This document shows positions 24,202-36,500 of a DNA stretch of 64,000 nt, piece by piece. The notes under the pieces were generated by a model, which did no database searches, was not told where the DNA came from, and saw only the letters and a list, made by a program, of their open reading frames with translations. This DNA is from Lytechinus pictus (lineage: Eukaryota; Echinodermata; Echinoidea; Temnopleuroida; Toxopneustidae): assembly GCF_037042905.1 (NCBI RefSeq), contig NC_087249.1, positions 12,405,501 through 12,469,500 of the forward strand, in the 5' to 3' direction. Both the position numbers and the translations under genes were made by a program. The stretch's first letter is position 1. Each line of letters starts with the position of its first letter.

Positions 24202-24805
24202 TTAAAGGACAAGTCCACCCCAACAAAAAATTTATTTGAATAAAAAGAGAAAAATCCAACAAGCATAACACTGAAAATTTCATCAAAATCGGATGTAAAA
24301 TAAAAAAGTTATGATATTTTAAATTTTCGCTTAATTTCACAAAACAGTTATATGCACATCCTGGTCGGTATACAAATGAGGAGACTGATGACGTCATCCA
24401 CTCACTATTTCTTTTGTATTTTATTATATGAAATATTCTGATTTTCTCCTCATTGTCAAGTGAAACAGTGATTAGTTCCTCCCAATACATGTGGAATTAG
24501 CATTGTTTAATATTATATGGTTCAGTCAAGTCGGTCCCTATGGTCAAATCTGTAAAAAATGAAATATTGTATAATTCAAACAATAGAAAACAAAAGAAAT
24601 AGTGAGTGATGGACATCATCAACTGACTCATTTGTATGTCACTGAGTTATGCATATCACTGTTTTGTGAAAAATAAGCGAAACTTTAAAATGCCATAACT
24701 TTCTTATTTTACATCCGATTTTGATGAAATTTTCAGTGTTATGCTAGTTTGATTCTTCTCTATTTATTCAAATCAACATTTTGCTGGGGTGGACTTGACC
24801 TTTAA
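24202..24805. mobile_element. ~600-bp MITE, AAGTCCACCCC family, copy 3
   Basis: TTAAAGGACAAGTCCACCCC opens and GGGGTGGACTTGACCTTTAA closes the element. The TTAA on each side may be the target duplication or part of the repeat. It is inverted relative to copies 1 and 2 internally. Confidence 0.82.
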
Positions 24806-25739
24806 TAATTGAACAACGGATAATATTTGATCTTCTTCGTCAAAGATAAGTCCAATGTATAATTGCAAGTGAAACCTCAGAAAAATCAAATTCCATTTAG
24901 ATGCATAATTCAAACATTAAAAAATGCTTGTGTGTTTAAAGGGGAAGAACACCATGAAGAATAGTTGGTTTTCATAAAAGTAAAAATTCATGAAAATATT
25001 GGTGAAGGTTTGATCATGGACCTATGAAGAGATGGACATTCATCGCTTAGATACTGAATTCACTAACAGATGACTGATATTGTCGTCTGAATAACATCCT
25101 CTTCATACTTCATACGTCTACTTTGATCCTGTGATCAGATGATCGTTACCGTAAGAAGGGCCTGAAGCAGTTTGTCATTGGAACTTTATGGAACTTTATA
25201 TTTCACAGATTGTATGCGCAATCACTTAAATCATGGAAAATTGATGTGCAGTTCTTGTTTACCTTTGGTAATCTCTGTTCCATGTGTTTTATTTTGGACA
25301 ATGTCGGCAAATATTTTAATAGAGGCAAATTTGTCATTGATTGTTAACCATTTTTAAGTTCATTTTCCCAAGTTTCTCCATAATATTCCAGATATATGTG
25401 GCACATAGCGTGTATAGATCGTGTGTCTCTCAATGTTACTGAGATCCTTGCGCGTCTGGAAGTGTCCGGATCGAATAATATCATATTTTATATCACAAAA
25501 ATTGTCTGCTTCTCAAGTTTGCTGCTCCAAATATGAAGCATATTGATTGAAAGGCACATGCTGAAAGAGGGTATCAGCCAACAAAACTAAGACCGGGGAA
25601 ACTGATCCGTCTTTAAGCGATCAGATACGTCTTGATATTCATGATAATTGCTATTGTCACAACACCTGTATGTTCGTATAAAGATGCACATAACCAGGTG
25701 ACGGTCACTATCATTGGATCCAAGAAATGCAGACCCCAA

Positions 25740-26300
25740 ATTGCTCAAAAACATGAATTTGTGTACAAATCCAATGCAAATTGTGTTTTTAGCCAAAATT
25801 CATAAATGTATCATTATTTTTACTTTTACCGATTAAAATCAATTAATTTCGTTTTTTTATGGTCAAAATAAAGCCACCAACAATTCCCACTGAAAAAAAA
25901 CAATAAAAAACAAAAAGTAAAAGAACAAGGTAATATATAAGAAATTTAGAAAACAATAAAATACATAAGAAAATAAATGTGATGTTGAAATTTTATAAAG
26001 TACATTTTATCAGATTCCTATAAAGAGTCTGTGAACCAAAAATTGTCATTTTAGAGGCATTGTTTAGTTGGAGCAATTTTTTTATTTTACGCATAAATTA
26101 GCATAATTAATTAGCAATGAGATTTTTCACAGAATTTGACCTAATAGTTTTGTAGATTATGACATGGGTAATGCGTGTGCCAATTTTTTTGGCGATCGCG
26201 TGATTGACGGCCGAGATCATAAGGGGGGGGGGGCTGAAACAGACCCTCCTCCCCCGTCTTCTTATGCGTCGAAATAGCCCAGTCTATTTAGCGTTAACTG
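25740..26300. mobile_element. Decayed relative of the piggyBac-like MITE, 3' of CCDC112
   Basis: Shares the TGTGTACAAATCCAATGCAA block and the CGCGTGATTGACGGCCGAGA...GGGGGGGG...CCTCCTCCCC end with the element at 32287-33036, but the CCCT end is worn. It may contribute to the CCDC112 3' UTR. Confidence 0.55.
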
Positions 26301-26358
26301 TATATATTGTATCTCTGATAAGTGGTCTATCATCATATATTGCCAAAGTGCATTTAAT
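26081..26358 (-). promoter_or_regulatory. Candidate CCDC112 polyadenylation signals
   Basis: On the minus strand ATTAAA occurs at 26353-26358 (about 170 bases after the stop) and AATAAA at 26081-26086 (about 445 bases after). The second falls in sequence shared with the piggyBac-like MITE family. Which one is used cannot be told from sequence. Confidence 0.3.
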
Positions 26359-26530
26359 AAATAATCATACAGTATACACACAGCTGATCAAGGTTTTGAA
26401 AATGTCCAAGAGTCGTGACACCTGAAGTAACCTCATGGAAACTCTGAGATGAGCCGATATCAGGTAGAAGGTTTGCACGGGACATAGAAACACTGACGAT
26501 CCATACTACTCTTGTCAAGTTGTGAAAGAA

Positions 26531-26564
26531 TCAAGATGGCCCGCCCCTCCAGGATGGCACGGCT
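26531..26564 (-). CDS. CCDC112: CCDC112 exon 13 (stop codon)
   Basis: Acceptor ttttttcag opens a tiny terminal exon. Its first base completes the split Arg and the next codons read AVPSWRGGPS followed by TGA. This restores the family C-terminus (vertebrate HIPHRAIPTWRQG). The preceding intron holds a LINE fragment and an ATC microsatellite. Confidence 0.88.
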
Positions 26565-29500
26565 CTGAAAAAAAGATGACAAGAACAGGATAAATAAAAT
26601 GATTTGTTGTATTAAATGTACCACATTTTGCATTACGATTTTTGTAACTGTAATGCTATCGCCATTACACGTATATATTTTGGTAGTTGAAGAAGCAAGC
26701 TGGAGTAAAACATCAAAACTCATTACAGACGAAGGGAGATGGATCTGGGAAAATTACAAAAAAAGTATCCTCTATTGTTACTGATATTAGTTTGCTGGCA
26801 TATCAGTATGATGATTGTCATCACCATCATCATTGTCATCATCGTCATCATCATCATTGTCGTCGGCACCACCACCACCATTATCGTCATCATCACCCTA
26901 ACCATCATCACTACTACAATTATCATTATCACCACCAACATCATCATCAACATCATGACCAATCACCATCAAATATCAACTCCATCCACTATCACCACCA
27001 CCACCATCACTAACATCAGCAGCAGCAACATTACATATGAATATTATTTTTAAAAATCGGTTTCCTTCATGTGTGGGAAAACCAGGGAACTTTCTCACAA
27101 AGAGCACTTCTGAAAGCAATTATGAACAAACTCGGTGATCGTTATTTAATATCATGGAAAAACAGTCTCAACGATAACATGCAACATTCCAATGACCAAT
27201 GCAATAAACTAAGAACCTATAAAACATTGAAAAAAAGATTAAGATTGAAAATTACTTACTATTAGATATTTAAAAGACGCACATCACTAATTTTGCAAAG
27301 TTAAGAATAAGCAATAGCAAACTTATGATAGAACAAGGTAGATATGAAAGGATTGCTGTAAACGATAGAATATGCCCTGCTTGTACGACTTATGTAGAGG
27401 ATGAATACCATTTCACTGTACACTGTTAGGCCCTCGAAGAACCCCAAAATAAATTATTAAAAAAGTTAAAGCTGCTGGATTTTACGAGAATAACTAACAA
27501 AAACAAATTCCAATTGATATTAGGTAGCAATGACATGGATATCAGCAAAAATATGTGTTATAGGAATAAGTAACATGTACGTGGAGAGATTAAGGATGCT
27601 TGAAAGAAAAAGATAATATATATGTTTATGTATTTGTATAGGTATGTGTGTATTATATTTAGGTATATTATGTATGTGTGTGTATAGTTATGCATTGATA
27701 TGTATCTCGCATCTAACACTTTATCCAATATTGTTTGTTTGTTTGTTTTTTGGAATCACAAGATTTTGCCTAATCGTTGTTACTATGTTATGTTTATGTT
27801 ATATTATTTTTTTTCTTTTTTATTTAATGTTTCTTTGTTTTTGACGATGATCCTTCAATGTCAGGATTTGTTATCAATAAACTTTTGAAATTGAATTTGT
27901 TAAAGAATGTCTGTATATACTGGGGGTCGTCTGCAATACCTGTGCGGTATATGAAGGACTGGTCCATTTCCTGTAGCAGTAGTATCTTTCTTCCTCTCCT
28001 TCCATCCGGCTGTGAGTTGATAGAGTCTGGTAGGATCACGCTTGGCTTGCACTTCAACCTAAACACACACAAAAAAAAACATTCATCCTTTATCATGCAT
28101 TCTCATAAACCCCAAAGCATATGGGGGCATCGTGGTCTAGTGGCTACGACTCTCCTCTTTTCATCTGAGAGACGAGGGTTCACCCTTATTAAAGCAAGAA
28201 ATTTACCCAAGTTGTGCTGCACTCAACCTGGTTAGGAGAATGGGTACCCGGTAGGAAGATATTCATTGAATGCTTGATTGCCTATATAGGCAGCACAGCT
28301 TAAGTCATGGTAATAATGGCAGCGCTTTGTATCCTCAGGCAAAATGTGCTTTATAAATCCAGCTACGGTATTATTATTATTATATCACAATATCCAAAAG
28401 TTACATGTACATAGTATTATCAACTCTACTCAAATTGTGATTCAGAACATGTAAACTATATTTCAATATCTTGAAGTTGCAGACAACTTCTTTTTATCAA
28501 TATTTTCTTCAACAACTACAGATCCCTGGCTGAACAGCTTTGCATCCCTTTTTTTCTTTTCACTTTTTCCCTATTTTTTACCCGCTTGAAAGTGACTTTC
28601 AAGGCGCATGCACGTCATGCCCTTCCACAAGATACGCCACTGTGGTGTGGATCATTTTAGTTTCATTGTCTGGAGTCCGACACCCACCTGGCCCTTTATT
28701 CTTTGCAACCTCTCTTTCTTTCTCTTCTCTTCCTCCTCCTTGGCCTTCTCCTTGGCTAATCTCTCTTCCATCTGTCGCTTGTCTCTCTCTAGGAAGCGGA
28801 CCCTCTCCTGGGCAGCGATCCTCCTCTTTTCTTCACTCTCCGCCTCTCGTCTCCTTTCCTCTTCCATCTGACGAAGCAGGTCTTCTTCTTTCCTCTGCTG
28901 GATGTGCATCTGAACCTTGGCTTTCTCCTCCATCTGTCATCCAAAGTCAAGATAAATCAAGATAAATGCCAGCCGGTGTGGCGACAACCCAAAAAAATTT
29001 CTTGGAACAGAATCAAATGAAATGACCACCCAGACATTTGGTGTGTTTGAATAAAACATACGTGCCAATTGGTTTTTGAAGAAAATGTGTATTTGATGGG
29101 AAATGAGCAAAATAAGAAAGGCATACCAGCCAGGTGTCCAGTCGTTTCTAAGCAATAAATATACACAGTCCCACATGTGGTCACCTGTGTCAGATATTTT
29201 GAGTGCAATCATTTTCACGATATCAAAGAGTTTGATTAATAATAATGATATTAATAATAATAACAATAGTAATAGTAATAATGCTTATGCAGGTCGCACT
29301 TTGTGGAATAGCCTTCCTGAAGACATCAAAAAATGTACCTCTGTCAAGACTTTTATAAATCTTCTCAAAAATCTTTCATTTAACTCTTAGCTCTTTATGC
29401 TCAGATGCTTTATCATTATTATTATTAATAAATGTGACTTACAAAGCACCAAATCCACCCTGTAGAGTGCTCAAAGCGCATAAAGAAATTAGGAAGGGAA

Positions 29501-32500
29501 TAGAAATGCTTTAAGAACTTGTTTAAAGTACTCAACTGCGATACAATTTTTGATGTCTTGAGGAAGTCTTTTCACAGTATGGGGCACGCAGAAGCAATGG
29601 ATCTTTCATTTATGCAAATGAACCTGATCTAGATCTATGGTGATAATTGATTTTGGGGGAATTTTTCATGAAAGCATTGCTTGTTGCAACTACATGTATT
29701 TAGCTTTGAAATATAGTCACAAAAATTTGTCAAATTTAAATATCCAAACCAGTGAAGATGAACTGTCATTTAATTCAATCATCAATTTTCTAAGTTATTG
29801 TCCATCAGTCAAATTTCCTTCAATTTCCAAAACAAGGTTTAAAAGTTTACCCCAACTTTAATTTCAACTTCAGTTTGTTGAATGAAATAGCAATGTATAA
29901 ATAATTGTAACAGAGGTGATGGATATATTGTATGATTCAATCTTGAAGGCTTACCTTTCGTTGTCTCTCCTGCTCTTGTTTCCTCGCTTTCTTGTACTCT
30001 TCTTCCAATATCCTCTCTTCCTCTTCAGCTTTCTCCAATTCCTTTTGCACCTGAAAGAGAACATTATTCTCCCAGAATTTAATGATTTTTCATTATCATC
30101 ATCAATATCATAATCATCATCAGGAGCATTATCATCATCAGGAGCATTATCATCACTACCACCATCACCACTGCCATCATTAGCCTCCTCCTCATCATCA
30201 CCACAACCATCACCATCACCATTATCCTCCTCCTCCTCACCATCACCACCACCACCATCACTATCTCCATCATCATTATCCTCCTCCTCATCATCATCAT
30301 CACCACTATCATCATCACCACTGCCATCACTACCATCACCGTTATCTTCCTCCTTCTCATTACCACCACAATCACCACCACAGCCAAAATCATCATCAGA
30401 TACAAAAAGAAAAAAAACAATGAGAAAATATGTTTCGGAAGTGAACCACCACTAATATTTCATTAACGATTTGTTAGGCATTGAGTTCATATTTCCCTTT
30501 TCTTTTTTTTATTCCAGTGTCTTAGCTTTTAGTTCTGCTTTTTATCATGATCAATTATCATCACGACTGCCAACACCACCATCACCACTACTTTCATCAT
30601 TATCCTCCTCCTCCTTAACATCATCACCAAAACCAAAGCCAACACCATCACCAACAACATCATCTTTATCATCCTCATTATTATCATCATCAACACAACA
30701 ACCACTACCATCATCATCCTCCTCACCATCATCACTAACACAAACACAACCACCACCATCATTATGATCATCATCATCACCATTCTCCTCCTCACCATCA
30801 TCACTAATACCAACACAACCACCACCATCATCATCGTTATCATAATTATGATTATGATCATCATCATCATCATCATCACTATCATCCTCCTCACCATCAC
30901 CACTAATACCAACACAACCACAACCATCATCATCTTTATCATCATGATGATGATCATCACCATCATCATCATCATCAGATACAACGTAGAAAAACAACAA
31001 TTAGGAAATATATTCTAAAATTCAACCATTGATAGAGGGCGCTCTTTCAATTACTTACTTTCCAAGCATTGAGTTTTTCATATTTCTCCCTTTTTTCTTC
31101 TTCCAGCCTCTTAGCTTTGAGTTCTGCTTTTCTCTGTGCCACCTCTAGCTCTTCCTCATCCTCATTTCCCACGTTGGACATCAGCTCATCTTTCTGAGCC
31201 TGTCAAACAAATAAGAAGAGATTTTTTTTTCCAAAGAGGAAAAATAAGAGATTACCACAATTTCATATCATTAAATCTAGTTTAGATTGAAAAACATTTC
31301 AGGAAATCTATTTTAGGAAGAAAGACACAGTATGAAATAGACAGGGAATTGATTTGGACATTTGTTATAGTTATATCTTAAAAATGTCAAAATTCATATT
31401 TTCACCAAGCTATTTTTAAGTGAATTAAAGGCAAAACTATACAGTTAAAGGCAAAATCAAACAAATTTTCATACACTTATTTGCATAAATAATGAATTCA
31501 AAAAATAATAAAGACCATTTTATCAATTATGTCAGACTCTACGCGTGTGCAAATTTTCACGGTGACTGTGCGATCAGTGGCTGAGATCTGAAGGGGGGAT
31601 CAATCCAACCACCCCACCCCCATAAAAGCCTGGTCTGAAAGAACCCAGTTAAAATAGGGTTAAAGTGACTAAAATGATACGATACAAATTGTGCATTTGT
31701 TATTATATTATAACAAGTCTTTATGAAACGGGAGCAAGTAATTTTGTGAATTAAAGTTTTAAAATCACTGATTTAGACAGACTTTGGCGACGGATATTGA
31801 AAATACCATCTCTCAGAGCGGGTACATGTCATAATTATCTTATCAAAAACTGAGTGAATTAATACCAAAATTATAGTCAACAGTCAGATAAACCCAATTA
31901 AATACATGCAGTGTCCGTATAAGCATAGAGTATCACATGTACCTGGCATTTTACTAACAATATGGTACAAGTCTTTTTTCTAATTATTATCTCACTTGCA
32001 ATTCTCCACGTGTTAATTTATTAATTATGCTCACTTCTTTCACAAGTCTCCATTTCTGAATAGCCTCCTTCTTGCGCTGAAGGAGAGTACTGTATTCCTG
32101 ATACCAGTTCTCATGGCATTTAACATCAATCATATCTCTACCGGGCAGAGACACGGCTGCTTCATCCATGAATGCTGGTCTTCCCTAGATTAAAAAAAAG
32201 ACAAAAAAAGTATAATTTTTATAAAAATCTATACTTCTTGTTTTTCCATATACCTCCTTTGAATCATAATTTATCTTCATATTTAACCCTAAAATGGCCG
32301 GGGGGGGGGTTGAATCAACCCCCCCCTCAACATTTTCAGCGATCATTCCGCCGCGCGAAATTTTTTGACCGCGCCGCTCGCAGAGTTTATACTTTTAAGT
32401 CTCGCGCATCTTTTGAGACCAAATTTACGACGCCCGGGTACGCGGTTTCGAAATTACGCAACATTTTGTAAGTGCATGTCAGACCAAAAATTGTTCCAAA

Positions 32501-33470
32501 ACGTGATTTTGTGTACAAAGTCAATGCAAATTGAGTTTTCTCATCTTATTCATAAAGATATGATTATTTATACTTTAAACAGCTGAAAGCAATTGATTTT
32601 AGCATAATTATGCTTCAAAAAGGTTGTGCAATAAATCTGGTGAAAAAAACAAAGAAAAACAAAAGGTTGAAAAACAAGGAAATACATAAGAAATTCATAA
32701 AACAATAAAATACATAAGAAATTGATTTCCAAACCGAAGTTTTTTTCAATTGCCATTGTTAAGAATGCTACAAAGAATATTTTTACCAAAAATTAGCATT
32801 CTAGGAGCTTTATTTATTGAATTAGAGCAAAAAGTATGATTTAATTCATATAAAATAAAATTTCATTATTTTGGAAAATTTTACCATACAGCCTTGTAGA
32901 TTACATCGCACACTACCAGCGTGCAAATTTTTGCGGCGCTCGCGCGATCGGCGGCCGAGATCTCAGGGGGGGGGGGGTTGAATCAACCCCCCCCCCCCGG
33001 CCACAGAACAGCCAAAAAAGCCCGGCCTAGTTAGGGTTAAAGAAACAAAATACGATTCTCTATGTTTTCCCATTTTTTTTTTACACTGTACAATGCCTTG
33101 TATTCTGAAGTCATGTTAATTCAAACTCCGGTTTTAAAGTTGTGGTTTAACTATGGATAGCCAATAGTGGCATAAATCTCTTACAGTAGAATTTCAATGT
33201 AAAGCTCATTTTTTCCTTAAATCATTCTTAACTGTTTCAGAAGGATAAATAAGAAAGCTTTCTTCACTATCCATGAGTAAGGAAAGAGCACAGTAAACAT
33301 AAGAAACATACAAAGTAGGAAATTTTTGACATTTTTGGCTCCCCATAATTTTAGCACAGATTTAGACCATGGTCTAAATTAAACCTGACTTCAGAATACG
33401 GCCATTAAGTCCTACAAGAAAAGAAATGGAATTCATAGAACTTTCACTTTCCGTAAAAAAATCCAAATAC

Positions 33471-33505
<35 letters not shown>

Positions 33506-36500
33506 CATATATAAATATGTAGCCTATATACCATTTTTTTTTCATTTAAACCTCTTTTTATGTCAACGGTCTCCTTTTCAAACAATTTTTTTTTTAATGA
33601 GTTAACATGTTTGCCCTATTTAATTTTCTAATAAAGGACTCTACCATTGCAATAGGTGAGTATATAAATTAGGTTGGTAACAAGCGGCACACATGCTAAT
33701 GGGGGCAGATCAGGCCCTGTGAAGTGATGCATGCAAGTTGCTATGAAGATAAAAAGAACATCAAATTAATACATTACTTTCTATAAATTGTTGTTTCCAT
33801 TACTAATAACTGTTAAAAGAGCCAATATGAAAGCTTTTTTTCTAAGGTTTTAATCTTCTCACAGCATTTATTCTTGCATTTATATTACCTTCAATTTATT
33901 TCTTAACTTCAATTCTCTCTCTCACCTTGAATTTAATTCTGATCTTCATGAATGTAGTGTGATCATACTCATCCCAACCACCTCTGTGACCTCCCGTTTG
34001 CTGCAAAAAACGCTGTATGAAAAACAAGACACACAAATACTTGGATAGTAAGTAACTTTTTATAAATAATTGTACATACACAATGAAAATATTTTTGTTG
34101 TTCTATTATCCAAATAAAAGTTTTTTTTTTTTTAAATAATGCTTATTCATATTAATGAAAATCATTGATTTGATCTCTTTTTGTGTTAACAATGGAAATA
34201 TATTTCCTAGAACATGGAAGGGGGGCAACAAATCATTATTGTAAATATATTCCCTTTGTGTGAAATTATCATTCAATATAAGTAATTAGACTATATTCAT
34301 TAAGTTTTGAACAAATTAAACTGCCGAAAATTAGTTCAAGCAAAACAAGAACAGCCTTGAATATTAATATATATTTGGGGGGGGGGTGCATTATATATAG
34401 GTATTATTGGCAAAATGCATGGTATCTTTATCATGATAATAATAATATACATGTAGGATTTGTATAGTGCACGTATCCACCTTGCTAGGTGCTCAAGGCG
34501 CTAATATTATATATCCCCGGGTAAGTTTGTCTACTGATTCCGGTGCGCACAGCTTTTTGAGGAACTACTTCCTGCCGGTACCCATTTACCTCAACTGGGT
34601 TGAGTGCAGCACAATGTGGTTTAATTTCTTGCGGAAGGAAAACACGCCATGGCTTGGAATCGAACCCACGTCTCTCAGATTGAAAGACAAGAGTCTTAAC
34701 CACTAGACCACAACACCCCCACACTATTTGGTTTTATTGTATATTTGGTTGCAAGCATTATTTATAATGCTTGCAACCAAATATGGACAGATGGGGCAGA
34801 GAGAGATACATGTAGAAAAGGTTAACTTAAAGGGACGGTCCAAGCTGAAAATATTTATATCTAAATAGAGTAAAATTCACAGAAGACAATGCTAAAAATT
34901 TCATCAAAATCGGATAACAAATAACGAAGTTATTGAATTTTAAAGTAGTGCTGCAAGTCAGGCGCCATGTTCGGGTTCGGTTCGGTTCGGCAAGGTTCGG
35001 CAGAAATTTGCCGAACATTGGTTCGGTTCGGGGTTCGGTAATGATAGACTGATAAAGCTATAGTTCATTCAGGTATACGTAGCGTACCGGTAGACAATTT
35101 GTACTTGATTGACTGCATGTGCTCGCGTGTACCTCTGTCACATCAAACCATTTTATCTCTATCTTGTTGACATGAAACTATGAAAGTTATAGCGCTCAAC
35201 GAATCAACTGTTATCTCGAATTTGATTATCTGATGACAGATTAATTGGGTATAACTCACAGTTCTAAAATGGCGACTCTTCCTAGTCGTCCATACCTGGA
35301 CCACACTTTGGATACTTGCCAAATTAACTACGCTCGCACTCGTACCAGTACCAGCTAGGCCAGCGCATGCAGTCCCCTTGTAGCGGGACTCTGAGCTCAT
35401 GAATATTTATATATACAGTCCGGCCAAACGTGATTGGCAAGAGGCGGCCAGCGCCAGTGCACTGAACTGTAGGCATAGTAGGGCCAGGGGCGTGTCGAAG
35501 AAAGCGTGCTTATGTAATGCGCCTTTCGCTAATTGGCTCGATGGGTGAACTAAAACACCAATCGCATGTCGCTGATTGTCGCATCGGCACATACAGCCAC
35601 GTGCTTTGTCTGCTCGCGAAACTCAGCTCACTGATTAATTGAAGAGCAATTCCCGAGATTTCTATGATTTCATTGGTCAGATTTCATTCGACCATGAACA
35701 TACAGACCAAGTGGGATGCAAAGTTTTATGACTGTAATGGGACAGGGGGAGTAGAGTGATCATCGAATTGTTTATGGTTAATTTGAGAAGTTGATAAGAA
35801 AGGAAAACAAAAGTAAAGATTGGGGGTCATTTTCCCCCCAAGAGATGAATGTTTCCGCATGGCTTTATCTTCATTCAACTTGTCAACGAGGGGAAGGGGA
35901 TCTTGCTATATGCTATACCGTAATCATTCATGAGTATTTGATTTTTATTTTCATCTGATTGTTAATAATAAAAAAGAAAACTTCACCTCATCTCATTTCT
36001 ATATTATTTGTTTTGCGTCTCTCCTTTCCATCTCTAACAGTCACTCACTTTATTTCCCACTTTCACTTGATCTCTCCTTTTCAAAACTCTTTACTTCTCT
36101 CTAAAATCATGAAAACTAGACAGAAGCGAGCCGACACCTCAATAATAACGTCAATCACCTCAATCAGATCTTTATTCTCCGCCGCAACAATACACGAGTT
36201 ACGATCTTAATCACATCGTATCGTAATTCGTAATATTAATGGTACTTCATCTTTCACTTTCAGTTTATTGAGCTCGTTCATTCAAAATACTTTGAAGATT
36301 TTCAAACAAGAATCTTGTTCGCCACCTAAAAACAACAATATTTTAGATAATTAGATTTAACCAATGAACACTCATACAGTTTTGGTTTTCTTTACCATGC
36401 TTCGGCGATTCGGCCACAGAGCGAGAGATGATGAAAGCCAGTAAAATGATTATAGCGCAAGCTCGCGCAACATCATTCATCAGATCTCCTTTCTTAATCA

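Larger units (their letters stand above)
24806..26530. other. Region 3' of CCDC112
   Basis: A solo MITE end (TTTAAAGGGGAAGAACACC) lies at 24937-24956, and the decayed piggyBac-like copy covers 25740-26300. The remainder is unique, and the 3' part must include the CCDC112 3' UTR. Confidence 0.4.

Noticed and set aside
26687-27053. His-rich ORFs of over 100 codons
   Set aside because: Translation of the CAT/CAC microsatellite in CCDC112 intron 12.
27900-28096. Minus-strand ORF reading KCKPSVILPDSINSQPDGRR as a separate protein
   Set aside because: It is the wrong frame over CCDC112 exon 12; the frame giving DPTRLYQLTAGWKER is the conserved one.
28540-28965. Plus-strand 141-codon Ser/Pro/Leu-rich ORF
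   Set aside because: Antisense shadow of the Glu/Arg-rich CCDC112 exon 11.
30079-31018. Long ORFs on both strands (poly-Met/Val/Ile, Asp-rich) in CCDC112 intron 9
   Set aside because: They arise from the ATC/ACC microsatellite; the frames have no domain and vanish outside the repeat.
35143-35400. Minus-strand ORF just after the TATA box in the hAT element as a transposase start
   Set aside because: The start codon is only a few bases from the TATA box, so it would lie upstream of the transcript start, and no transposase motif is visible.
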